Shown: positions 1 through 7,430 of the stretch, one piece after another
How positions within the stretch are numbered: position 1 is the stretch's first letter
Layout: every line of letters begins with the position of its first letter
NCBI GenBank assembly: GCA_905214855.1
Contig: CAJMNU010000023.1
Span: 1 to 16,619, forward strand
Origin: an uncultured bacterium
GTDB lineage: Bacteria > Bacillota > Clostridia > Lachnospirales > Lachnospiraceae
Direction: 5' to 3'
Length of the DNA stretch: 16,619 bases
Notes under the pieces: model-generated
Told to the model about the DNA's origin: nothing
The model's database searches: none
What the model saw: only the letters and a program-made list of their open reading frames with translations
Program-made: the position numbers and the translations under genes

Positions 1-520
1 TCCGCATCAGTTTTCAGGTGGTATGAAACAGCGAGTTGTCATTACTATGGCACTGATCTGTAATCCGGATCTTTTGATCGCAGATGAGCCAACGACTGCT
101 CTGGATGTAACCATTCAGGCACAGGTATTGGATATCATGATGCAGCTGCGTGAAAAATACAAAATGGCAATGATCCTGATCACACATGATCTGGGTGTTG
201 TTGCTGAGACATGTGACAGAGTTGCGATCGTATATGCTGGTGAGATTGTAGAGATCGGAACGGTTGAGGAAGTATATTTACATCCAAAGCATCCATATAC
301 AAAGGGACTGTTTGATTCTATCCCTAAGATTGATGAAGATACTGAAAAATTGGTACCAATCGATGGAATGATGCCAAATATGGCAGAGCTTCCTACAGGA
401 TGTTATTTCCATCCACGCTGTCCATATTCTAAGGATATCTGTAAAAAAGAATCTCCACAGCTTTTAGGAAAAGAACATCAGTGTAAATGTCATTTTCCAC
501 TGAAGGAGGATAGAGTATGA
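1..520 (+). CDS. dppD: Peptide/dipeptide ABC transporter ATP-binding protein, DppD/OppD type (5' part outside window)
   Basis: Partial gene: the frame is already open at base 2, where the residues read PHQFSGGMKQRV, the ABC signature motif, so the Walker A half lies upstream of the window. An ATG at 23 is internal, not the start. Visible next are Walker B with catalytic Glu (LLIADEPTTALD) and the switch His (LITHDLGVV). The C-terminal oligopeptide-transporter extension follows, with GCYFHPRCPYSKDIC and a later CKC. In this family those cysteines can hold a [4Fe-4S] cluster, as known for a thermophilic DppD structure. The protein would energise uptake of di- or oligopeptides, paired with the next gene's ATPase at the inner face of the membrane. 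Its stop overlaps the next start (ATGA). Permease genes are presumably further upstream. Dpp versus Opp cannot be decided from the sequence. Confidence 0.93.
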   Translation, partial: PHQFSGGMKQRVVITMALICNPDLLIADEPTTALDVTIQAQVLDIMMQLREKYKMAMILITHDLGVVAETCDRVAIVYAGEIVEIGTVEEVYLHPKHPYTKGLFDSIPKIDEDTEKLVPIDGMMPNMAELPTGCYFHPRCPYSKDICKKESPQLLGKEHQCKCHFPLKEDRV

Positions 521-1497
521 GTAACGCATTGTTAGAGGTACAGAATCTCAAAAAATACTTTAATGTCGCAAATGGTGGCGTACTTCATGCGGTAGATGAT
601 ATCACATTTAAGATTGAAGAGGGAAAGACACTTGGAATTGTAGGTGAATCTGGATGTGGTAAAAGTACACTGGGACGTGCCATCTTGAGACTGCATGAGC
701 CGACAGCGGGTAAAGTTATCTATAAAGGAATGGATATAACTTCCTTTAGTAAAGAAGAAATGCGTAAAATGCGTCAGCATATGCAGATTATTTTCCAAGA
801 TCCGTATGCTTCTTTGAACCCACGTTTTACTATTTCCCAGATTATTGAAGAACCATTGGTGCTTCATAAGGTTTATAAGAGTGAGGCAGAGAGAAAGGCA
901 AGAGTTGCAGAATTGATGGAACTGGTTGGTCTGAGTCCTAGAATGGCAAACCTGTATCCGCATGAATTCGATGGCGGTCGCCGTCAGCGTGTGGTTATTG
1001 CGAGAGCAATGTCTATTAATCCGAAGTTTGTAGTCTGTGATGAGCCGGTATCTGCATTGGATGTTTCCGTACAGGCACAGATCTTGAACCTTATGATGGA
1101 ATTGCAGGAGAAGATGGGACTGACTTATATTTTTATCTCCCATGACCTTTCTGTTATCAAGCATATTTCAGATGATATTGGTGTTATGTATTTGGGACAG
1201 ATGATCGAGAAGACAAGTAAAAAAGCGATTTTCTCCCGTCCTCTGCATCCATATACAGTTGCCTTGCTGTCTGCGATCCCTTCCACCAATGTGCGTGAGA
1301 AGAAAAAGAAGATCATCTTAAAGGGTGAGATCTCTTCTCCGATCAATCCAAAACCGGGATGTCGTTTTGCACCTAGATGTCCGTTTGCTACTGAGGCATG
1401 TTTTAAGAAGAATCCACAGCTTATAGAGGTGGAAAAAGATCATTTTGTAGCTTGTCACAGAAGCGCAGAGATGATGGAAGGAAAACTGCATTATTAA
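517..1497 (+). CDS. dppF: Peptide/dipeptide ABC transporter ATP-binding protein, DppF/OppF type
   Basis: Full-length second nucleotide-binding subunit (326 residues, normal for the family). Walker A is GESGCGKST near residue 43, the Q-loop is in IIFQDPYASLNP, Walker B is VVCDEPVSALD and the switch His is in FISHDLSV. The C-terminal oligopeptide domain has CRFAPRCPFATEAC and a later Cys. The signature motif reads HEFDGGRRQR: the usual Ser is Asp and the Gln is Arg, while the partner ATPase keeps FSGGM. If they form a heterodimer, one composite ATP site would be canonical and the other altered. ATG at 517 is preceded by AAGGAGG and overlaps the upstream stop, so translation is probably coupled. 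Substrate is likely peptide; dpp or opp naming is a guess. Confidence 0.94.
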   Translation: MSNALLEVQNLKKYFNVANGGVLHAVDDITFKIEEGKTLGIVGESGCGKSTLGRAILRLHEPTAGKVIYKGMDITSFSKEEMRKMRQHMQIIFQDPYASLNPRFTISQIIEEPLVLHKVYKSEAERKARVAELMELVGLSPRMANLYPHEFDGGRRQRVVIARAMSINPKFVVCDEPVSALDVSVQAQILNLMMELQEKMGLTYIFISHDLSVIKHISDDIGVMYLGQMIEKTSKKAIFSRPLHPYTVALLSAIPSTNVREKKKKIILKGEISSPINPKPGCRFAPRCPFATEACFKKNPQLIEVEKDHFVACHRSAEMMEGKLHY

Positions 1498-1517
1498 TGC
1501 AAAAAAACTGCAATTTG

Positions 1518-1565
1518 CCCTGCCTTGTGGCAGGGTGAAAGCAGCATTACCTAAAAGGAATGCTG
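1518..1565 (+). promoter_or_regulatory. Two tandem hairpins between dppF and the binding-protein gene
   Basis: CCCTGCC (1518-1524) pairs perfectly with GGCAGGG (1529-1535) around a TTGT loop. CAGCATT plus CCT (1542-1552) pairs with AGG plus AATGCTG (1556-1565) with one bulged A. Neither is followed by a T run, so they do not look like intrinsic terminators. In ABC operons such intercistronic stems often protect the binding-protein mRNA and raise its level above that of the ATPases; that role is inferred here. Confidence 0.5.
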
Positions 1566-1574
1566 TAATATAAT
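1547..1574 (+). promoter_or_regulatory. Possible internal promoter before the binding-protein gene
   Basis: A perfect TATAAT lies at 1569-1574, 35 bases before the start codon. The only candidate -35, TTACCT at 1547-1552 (16 bp spacer), is weak and lies inside the second hairpin. It could give the binding protein its own transcript, but AT-rich sequence alone could explain the match. Confidence 0.3.
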
Positions 1575-1609
1575 ATCATATCGCAAAAGCGGTATATAAG
1601 GAGGATACT

Positions 1610-3487
1610 ATGAAAAAGAGAGCATTAGCACTGACTTTGTGTGCGTCCATGCTGGCTGCATCCCTCGCTGGTTGCGGCGGTGTGAAGACCAGAGACGAAG
1701 TAAAGGGAACAACCCCAGCAGCTGCAGGCGGACAGGAAGCAAACCAGTCCCAAGGAGGCGCAGCAGCACCAGCACAGGCAATTGATCTTCAGTTACTGTT
1801 CTCATCATCTGATGAGCAGCTTGCAAACGTCCTGAGAGATCAGCTGACAAAAGCAGGTTTTAATGTAAAACTGAACATGCAGCCAGATTATTCCAGCTAT
1901 AAGACACAGCTGGCAGCTAAAAACTATGATATGGATATTTCTGGATGGACAACCGTTACAGGTAACCCAGACTATGCAGTACGCTCCCTGTTTAAAACAG
2001 GTGGTGACTACAATGTAAGCCCGATCGCTGACCCGAAGATAGATGAACTGATCGAGAAAGCAGGAACAGAGACACCAGAGCAGTATGTAGAAACATACTC
2101 TGAGTTAGAGAAGTATATGATCGATGAGATGGCATATATTGTTCCTCTGACAAGCCTTATAAAGACACAGGCTGTTAATACAAAGAGACTGAAACAGGAT
2201 ACTGTAAGACTTTCCAAGTCCCGTTCTATGTGCTGGGAAGCAATTGAATTTGCTGACAGCAGTTTAGATCCTGCTACAGAGCCTTTGAGATTGTCTCAGA
2301 CAAACTCTACATTGACATCCCTTGACCCGATCAAAGGAAATGATGGTTCTATCAATATGCTGAATACAAATATGTATGTAAGACTGGTAAACCTGACAGA
2401 TGATGATAAAGTAGTTTCTGATGGTTCTTTATCTTATAACTATGCGATCGCAGATGGAAACAAGGATTATTACTTCCTGTTAAGAGATGATATCAACTTT
2501 GCAAGAGTACAGGATGGACATGCTGTTGACTCTGGTGTTCTGGTAGGTGGTGAGGATGTAATCTATTCCTTAGAGAGAGCAAAGAACAAAGATTCTGTAC
2601 CGAACCATAAAACATATTCCCTTCACGAGAATATCGATACTGTTTCTTTAGTAACAGATCTGTCTGAGCTGGAGAATGCAAAAGTTTCAGGTTCTGATGA
2701 GACTGTAAAGGCAGCTTTGGAGAAAGATACTCCAGCAGCGATCGCTTCTTTAGCAGATACAAAAGATAAAGTAGATAATGCAGCAGGTGCTTATCAGGTT
2801 ATCAAAGTAACAACTGTAAATCCATTCCCACAGGTATTGAATTATCTGGCACACCAGTCTGCAGGTATCGTAGACCAGACTGTAATTGAAGCAGTAAATA
2901 CTTATGATATTAAGAATTTTGATATCAAGAAAGATATCTGCTATGGCGATCAGTCTACTGTAACAGAGGGTGCAACATATAACAACACTCTGTCTTGTAG
3001 TGGTCCGTACATTATGATCAAGAAAAACGACTATGAAGTAACATTTGAGGCAAATCCAGCTTACAGAGTAGGCAGTGAGTATGAGCCACACATCAAAAAT
3101 GTTAATGTTAAGTTCTACAAAGACCTTGATAGCTCTCTGTCTGGTCTGAGAAGTGGTGAGATCGATGTACTTTACAGTATCCCAGAAAACAGCCATGATC
3201 TGGTTCGCAATGCTGAGGGTCTGGCTCTTCAGGAGATCAAATCCAACAGTGCATCTTATTGTACATTTAATCTGTCTGGAAGCAGCATTTACAGTGATCC
3301 AACATTAAGAAAAGCTGTTCTTGCCGCAATCAATCAGGAAGAACTTCTGGCTGTATTTAACGGTTCCAGAACTGCTATTTACTCTACTGTAAGCCCATTG
3401 GTAGATACTGGAAACAAGATGACATTTGTACCAGGAAAATCTCAGGAGCTTCAGGCTGAATACTTAAAGAGTAAGAGCGCTCAGTAG
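1610..3487 (+). CDS. Family 5 extracellular solute-binding lipoprotein with circularly permuted motif order
   Basis: Surface lipoprotein of 625 residues. Signal peptide with lipobox LAGC (Cys22) is followed by an Ala/Gln/Gly-rich linker to about residue 57. Residues 58-215 match what is normally the C-terminal lobe of SBP_bac_5 proteins: LFSSSDEQLANVLRDQLTKAG, NYDMDISGW, then ADPKIDELIEKA, the Tyr-Ser-Glu-Leu helix and IVPL. Only after that come the usual N-terminal elements: LRLSQTNSTLTSLDP (227-240), GGEDVIYSLERAK (313-325), SGPYIMIKKN (464-473), LRSGEIDVL (513-521) and DPTLRKAVLAAINQEEL (563-579). The protein ends where the family normally enters its C-terminal lobe. This order is a circular permutation. 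It presumably delivers peptide to the adjacent ATPases' permease. AAGGAGG at 1598-1604 supports ATG 1610. cyuA follows after 27 bp without a terminator. No frameshift is seen. Confidence 0.92.
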   Translation: MKKRALALTLCASMLAASLAGCGGVKTRDEVKGTTPAAAGGQEANQSQGGAAAPAQAIDLQLLFSSSDEQLANVLRDQLTKAGFNVKLNMQPDYSSYKTQLAAKNYDMDISGWTTVTGNPDYAVRSLFKTGGDYNVSPIADPKIDELIEKAGTETPEQYVETYSELEKYMIDEMAYIVPLTSLIKTQAVNTKRLKQDTVRLSKSRSMCWEAIEFADSSLDPATEPLRLSQTNSTLTSLDPIKGNDGSINMLNTNMYVRLVNLTDDDKVVSDGSLSYNYAIADGNKDYYFLLRDDINFARVQDGHAVDSGVLVGGEDVIYSLERAKNKDSVPNHKTYSLHENIDTVSLVTDLSELENAKVSGSDETVKAALEKDTPAAIASLADTKDKVDNAAGAYQVIKVTTVNPFPQVLNYLAHQSAGIVDQTVIEAVNTYDIKNFDIKKDICYGDQSTVTEGATYNNTLSCSGPYIMIKKNDYEVTFEANPAYRVGSEYEPHIKNVNVKFYKDLDSSLSGLRSGEIDVLYSIPENSHDLVRNAEGLALQEIKSNSASYCTFNLSGSSIYSDPTLRKAVLAAINQEELLAVFNGSRTAIYSTVSPLVDTGNKMTFVPGKSQELQAEYLKSKSAQ

Positions 3488-3514
3488 TAGATTGTTGATT
3501 AGGAGAAATGTAAT

Positions 3515-4789
3515 ATGTTAAGCAAGGAACTGCAAGACAATTATATTAGAATACTGGAGGAAGAGCTGATCCCGGCAATGGGATGTACCGAGCCGATCGC
3601 GCTTGCATATGCAGGCGCGAAAGCGCGGGAAGTTCTTGGAAAACTTCCAGAACGTGTTGTTGCAAAATGCAGTGGCAACATGATCAAAAATGTGCGTTGT
3701 GTAGTGATCCCTAACACAGGCGGTATGGTAGGTATTGAGTCTGGAGTTATGGCTGGTATCGTTGGCGGTGATGCATCAAAATGTATGGAAGTGCTTCTTT
3801 CCATGACACCAGAGACCATTGCACAAACAAGGAATATGATACAGGATGGCGTATGTACAGTTGAATTCCTTGATACTCCAATTCCGCTGCATATTATTCT
3901 GGAACTGTATGCAGGAGAGGAATCTTCTTCTATAGAGATCAAACATGCCCATACAAATATCACCAAATTGACAAAAAATGGAGAAATTTTGTTTGAGAAG
4001 GCAGAGGAAGACAGTTCTAAGTATAGTTATGCAGACCGTAGTATGCTCAATATCAAAGGGATCAAAGAGTTTGCAGATGAAGTAGACGTGGAACTGATCC
4101 GTGATCTTTTAGATAAGCAGATCCGCTGTAATATGGATATTGCTTATGAAGGAATGGCAAGAGATTATGGTCTGGGAATTGGACGTGTCATCAAGGAATC
4201 TTATCCTGAGAATGTGGTCACACGTATGAAATATTACACAGCAGCAGCATCCGAAGCGAGAATGGGTGGCTGTGATATGCCTGTTGTGATCAATTCCGGA
4301 AGTGGAAATCAGGGAATCACTTCTTCTGTGCCGGTTATCGTATATGCAAGAGAAAAAGATATTTGTCAGGAAAAATTATATCGTGCTTTGGCATTTTCTA
4401 ATCTTTTGACAATTTATCAGAAGGAGTTTATCGGTAAATTGTCTGCTTTCTGTGGTGCGGTTTCTGCATCCTGTTCCAGTGGTGCTGCAGTGACCTATCT
4501 GGCAGGCGGAGATTTGAATGCGATCAAAGATACGATCGAGAATACTCTGGCAGATATTCCGGGAATCATCTGTGATGGTGCAAAGATTTCCTGTGCAGCA
4601 AAGATCGCGACCAGTTTGGATGCCGCTTTGATGGCACACCATTTGGCAATGCATGGAAAGGCATATGAAGGTTCTACCGGGATCTTGAAAGATGAGATCG
4701 GTCAGACGATCAGCAGTGTAGGATATATCGGAAGAGAAGGCATGAGACAGACAGATAAAGAGATCATCCGTATTATGCTGGATAAATAA
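3515..4789 (+). CDS. cyuA: L-cysteine desulfidase, iron-sulfur serine dehydratase alpha-like family (CyuA/UPF0597)
   Basis: The 424-residue protein matches the CyuA (YhaM)/archaeal cysteine desulfidase family, related to the alpha part of [4Fe-4S] L-serine dehydratases. These enzymes split L-cysteine to pyruvate, ammonia and sulfide in the cytoplasm. Visible hallmarks are AMGCTEPIALAYA with Cys24, SGNMIKNV, NTGG, SGSGNQGITSSVPV, AFCGAVSASCSSG with Cys313 and Cys320, and GIICDGAKISCAAK with Cys353 and Cys360. Cluster ligands are expected among these cysteines, but I cannot assign them. AGGAG at 3501-3505 supports ATG 3515. It lies 27 bp after the binding-protein stop and ends at a strong terminator, so it is likely the last gene of the transporter operon. 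Serine dehydratase activity is the main alternative. Confidence 0.88.
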   Translation: MLSKELQDNYIRILEEELIPAMGCTEPIALAYAGAKAREVLGKLPERVVAKCSGNMIKNVRCVVIPNTGGMVGIESGVMAGIVGGDASKCMEVLLSMTPETIAQTRNMIQDGVCTVEFLDTPIPLHIILELYAGEESSSIEIKHAHTNITKLTKNGEILFEKAEEDSSKYSYADRSMLNIKGIKEFADEVDVELIRDLLDKQIRCNMDIAYEGMARDYGLGIGRVIKESYPENVVTRMKYYTAAASEARMGGCDMPVVINSGSGNQGITSSVPVIVYAREKDICQEKLYRALAFSNLLTIYQKEFIGKLSAFCGAVSASCSSGAAVTYLAGGDLNAIKDTIENTLADIPGIICDGAKISCAAKIATSLDAALMAHHLAMHGKAYEGSTGILKDEIGQTISSVGYIGREGMRQTDKEIIRIMLDK

Positions 4790-4807
4790 GATATAGAATA
4801 GAGAGAA

Positions 4808-4858
4808 GAAAGTAAGAAATCCAGAAATGAAACTGGTCTTTCTTACTTTCTTTTTTTA
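4808..4858 (+). terminator. Intrinsic terminator after cyuA
   Basis: GAAAGTAAGAAA (4808-4819) pairs perfectly over 12 bp with TTTCTTACTTTC (4839-4850). An inner CCAG/CTGG stem (4821-4824 with 4833-4836) caps it. A run of seven or more T follows from 4851. It lies 18 bp after the cyuA stop, and is among the clearest terminators in the window. Confidence 0.92.
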
Positions 4859-4909
4859 TAAGATTTCAACCAGATTGAGGTGAGAAAATTCACAAAAAAT
4901 CAGATTGCA

Positions 4910-4938
4910 TTGACAGAAGAGAATAGTTCGTATAGACT
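4910..4938 (+). promoter_or_regulatory. Promoter of the DUF2264-GH88 unit
   Basis: A perfect -35 TTGACA (4910-4915) is followed after 17 bp by TAGACT (4933-4938), a 4/6 match to TATAAT. It lies just after the cyuA terminator and about 40 bases before the GTG start of the DUF2264 gene. The predicted transcript start is near 4945. Confidence 0.6.
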
Positions 4939-4944
4939 AGGAGA

Positions 4945-4961
4945 TGTGTAGAAATTATACA
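4945..4961. promoter_or_regulatory. Possible operator dyad at the predicted transcript start
   Basis: TGTGTA (4945-4950) and TATACA (4956-4961) form a dyad with one mismatch and a 5-base spacer. It sits on the predicted +1 and just ahead of the ribosome site at 4965-4968, a position suited to a repressor of sugar-acid genes. No regulator gene is in the window, so the assignment is speculative. Confidence 0.3.
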
Positions 4962-4978
4962 AAAGGAGATGTAAAATC

Positions 4979-6127
4979 GTGAGCGGGGTAGTACAAAGAA
5001 GACAATGGGTGAATGCAATGTGTAAGATTGCAGAGCCGGTATTGGAAAATTTGGCAAAGGGTAAGTTGAAAGAGAATCTTCCATTGGATTTTCATAGTGA
5101 GAGGAAAAATTTTGCACCCTTGGAGGCATTTGGAAGAACTGCTCTTGGGATCGCGCCATGGCTGGAATTGGAGGATGTACGGGGAGAGGAGAAAGTTCTT
5201 CAGGAACATTTCAGAGAGTTGATGCTGCAATGTATGGATCGTGCAACCAATCCAGATTCCCCAGATTATATGGATTTTGGTGATACAGGAATGCAGTCAT
5301 TGGTAGATGCAGCTTTTTTAAGTCATGCAATTGTCAGAGCACCGAAACATCTGGGAGAGGCAATGGATGGAATTCTTAAAAAACAAGTGGCAGCAGCTTT
5401 AAAGAAGACAAGAAGAGTAGCTCCTCATGCATGCAACTGGCTTTTGTTCAGTGGTATGGTAGAAACTGCATTGTATCTTCTTGGGGAAAATGATTGGGAC
5501 AAGATGAGGATCGATTATGGATGTCGTATCTTTGAGGATTGGTATAAAGGAGACGGCGCATATGGAGATGGGGCAGCATTTCATTGGGATTATTATAACA
5601 GTTTTGTGATCCAGCCAATGTATGTGGATATCTGTCGTATTTTTGCTCCATTGTATCCAGAATATGCCGAGCGTTTTCCGAAGGTGGAGAAGCGTATGGC
5701 AAGGTATGCTTCTGTACTGGAAAGGATGATAGGACCAGATGGCACATATCCGATAGTGGGACGTTCTATTGCCTATCGTTTTGGTGCATTTCAGGCGCTT
5801 GCACAGACTGCGCTGATGCATAAGTTAGAGTCACATCTAAAACCAGCAGGCGTACGCTGTGCTTTAAGTGCAGTTATCAGTAAGGTAATGGAAAATACAG
5901 ATATGTTTGATGAAAAGGGATGGTTAAGACCTGGGGTGTATGGTTATCAGCCGGAACTTGCAGAAGAATATATCAATATCGGAAGTCTGTATTTGTGCAG
6001 TGCTGTATTTCTGCCATTAGGTTTGGGAGAAGATGATCCATTCTGGACAGATGAGGATGCCTCTTGGAGCAATAAAATGGTTTGGGAGGGCGGTCATATC
6101 ACGATCGATCATGCATTGGCAGATTGA
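4979..6127 (+). CDS. DUF2264 domain-containing protein
   Basis: The 382-residue protein matches DUF2264: WLEL near the start, a central GDGAAFHWDYYNSFVIQPM stretch (about residues 193-213), and later GRSIAYRFGAFQAL. No signal peptide or membrane segment is seen, so it should act in the cytoplasm. The family is predicted to have an alpha/alpha-barrel-like fold and is often found in polysaccharide loci, but I know of no firm biochemical role. The next gene encodes an unsaturated glucuronyl hydrolase, so a step in uronate-containing glycan breakdown is the best guess. The start is GTG at 4979, supported by GGAG at 4965-4968; the first internal Met is residue 14. The gene opens a unit with its own promoter. 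Confidence 0.85.
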   Translation: MSGVVQRRQWVNAMCKIAEPVLENLAKGKLKENLPLDFHSERKNFAPLEAFGRTALGIAPWLELEDVRGEEKVLQEHFRELMLQCMDRATNPDSPDYMDFGDTGMQSLVDAAFLSHAIVRAPKHLGEAMDGILKKQVAAALKKTRRVAPHACNWLLFSGMVETALYLLGENDWDKMRIDYGCRIFEDWYKGDGAYGDGAAFHWDYYNSFVIQPMYVDICRIFAPLYPEYAERFPKVEKRMARYASVLERMIGPDGTYPIVGRSIAYRFGAFQALAQTALMHKLESHLKPAGVRCALSAVISKVMENTDMFDEKGWLRPGVYGYQPELAEEYINIGSLYLCSAVFLPLGLGEDDPFWTDEDASWSNKMVWEGGHITIDHALAD

Positions 6128-6197
6128 GGGGATTTTATAGAGTGATAGACCAGACCCAAAAAATAAATGAATAACAGGGAAAAGGAAGGAAAAGCAT

Positions 6198-7355
6198 ATG
6201 TTAGAACTCACACAAAAAGATCAGGCTTGGGTAAAAGAAACAATGGAAAAGATTGTGGAAAAAATGTCTTGGGTAAGTGAAAAATCTCAGGATAAGATTC
6301 CATATACCACGATCAATGGAGTACATTCTGATGAGAGTGGAAAAGAGGCAGCGACAAGTCGTGGTGCAAGCTGGTGGACCAATGGTTTTTGGGGCGGTAT
6401 GTTATGGCAGATGTACAAAGAAACCGGGGATGAAAAGTATGCCAACATCGCAAGAAAATCAGAGATTGTACTGGATTCCTGTATGGAAGAATATTATGAG
6501 CTGCATCATGATGTTGGATTTATGTGGCTGCCAACCGCAGTAGCAGATTATAGACTGACAGGAAATGAAGATGGAAGAAGAAGAGGGCTTCACGCAGCCA
6601 ATCTTTTAGCTGGACGTTTTAATCCAGTTGGACGTTTTATCCGTGCATGGAACCACAAATGGGGCGGTCATGATACAACAGGTTGGGCTATCATTGATTG
6701 TCTGATGAACATCCCGCTGCTGTACTGGGCAACTGAGGAGACAAAAGATCCACGCTTTAAACAGATTGCAATGATGCATGCAGATACTGTGATGGAGAAT
6801 TTTATCCGTCCGGATGGATCTTCCAACCATATCGTAGAGTTCGACCCAGAATTGGGCGGTGTGACAGCTACATATGGCGGTCAGGGATATGAAAACGGTT
6901 CTTCTTGGACAAGAGGACAGGGATGGGCATTATATGGATTTACATTAAGCTATATCCATACTGGAAAACAAGAATATTTAGATACAGCTAAGAGAGTAGC
7001 TCATTATTTTATTTCTAATATTCCTGAAAATGGTAAAATTCCGGTAGATTTCCGTTCTCCTAAAGAACCATTCTGGGAAGATGCGACAGCGGCAGCAATT
7101 GCAGCCTGTGGTTTGATCGAGATTGCGAAACATGTTGCTGAACATGAAAAAGACATGTATTTGAATGCAGCACTGAAACTGCTTCATCAGCTGACAGAAA
7201 ATGATTGTGACTGGACAAAGGAAAATGATAATATCATTAAAAATTGTTCTGCTTCTTATCATGATACACAGCATGAATTTTCTATTATTTATGGTGACTA
7301 TTATTGCATTGAGGCGATGATGAAGTTAGAGGGAAGCGATTTCCTGATCTGGTAA
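6198..7355 (+). CDS. Glycoside hydrolase family 88, unsaturated glucuronyl hydrolase
   Basis: The 385-residue cytoplasmic enzyme (no signal peptide) matches family 88. This family hydrates the 4,5-double bond of unsaturated uronic acid at the non-reducing end of disaccharides released by polysaccharide lyases, often from chondroitin, hyaluronan or heparin. The two catalytic Asp of the family are visible: Asp105 in HHDVGFMW and Asp167 in AIIDCLMNIPLLYW. ASWWTNGFWGGMLW (residues 57-70) and WTRGQGWALYGF are also typical. The start is preceded by AGGAAGGA. It lies 70 bp after the DUF2264 gene on the same strand, with no terminator between. No lyase, transporter or regulator accompanies the pair here, so upstream steps must be encoded elsewhere. 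The exact glycan is not known. Confidence 0.9.
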   Translation: MLELTQKDQAWVKETMEKIVEKMSWVSEKSQDKIPYTTINGVHSDESGKEAATSRGASWWTNGFWGGMLWQMYKETGDEKYANIARKSEIVLDSCMEEYYELHHDVGFMWLPTAVADYRLTGNEDGRRRGLHAANLLAGRFNPVGRFIRAWNHKWGGHDTTGWAIIDCLMNIPLLYWATEETKDPRFKQIAMMHADTVMENFIRPDGSSNHIVEFDPELGGVTATYGGQGYENGSSWTRGQGWALYGFTLSYIHTGKQEYLDTAKRVAHYFISNIPENGKIPVDFRSPKEPFWEDATAAAIAACGLIEIAKHVAEHEKDMYLNAALKLLHQLTENDCDWTKENDNIIKNCSASYHDTQHEFSIIYGDYYCIEAMMKLEGSDFLIW

Positions 7356-7370
7356 GGAATAAAAAAAGAA

Positions 7371-7430
7371 TCATTCTTCCAAAATAGAGATAGAGCAAGT
7401 AAACAGCATATAGATATGGAGGAAGAATGA
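7371..7430 (+). promoter_or_regulatory. Inverted repeat that could mask the enolase start
   Basis: TCATTCTTCC (7371-7380) is the exact reverse complement of GGAAGAATGA (7421-7430). The right arm covers the end of the ribosome site and the whole ATG (7427-7429) of the enolase gene. If paired in mRNA across a 40-base loop, it would hide the start. It could also be chance. Confidence 0.35.

Noticed and set aside
23..25. ATG 23 as start of the first ATPase gene
   Set aside because: It is the Met inside the FSGGMKQ signature; the frame is open to the window edge.
532..1164. Long minus-strand open frame opposite dppF
   Set aside because: It lies wholly antisense to a conserved ATPase gene and has no recognisable motif or ribosome site.
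1610..3487. Binding protein as an assembly chimera or frameshifted gene
   Set aside because: One continuous frame with signal peptide, ribosome site, and smooth codon use across both segments; the cut falls at a lobe boundary, not at random. Not fully excluded without reads.
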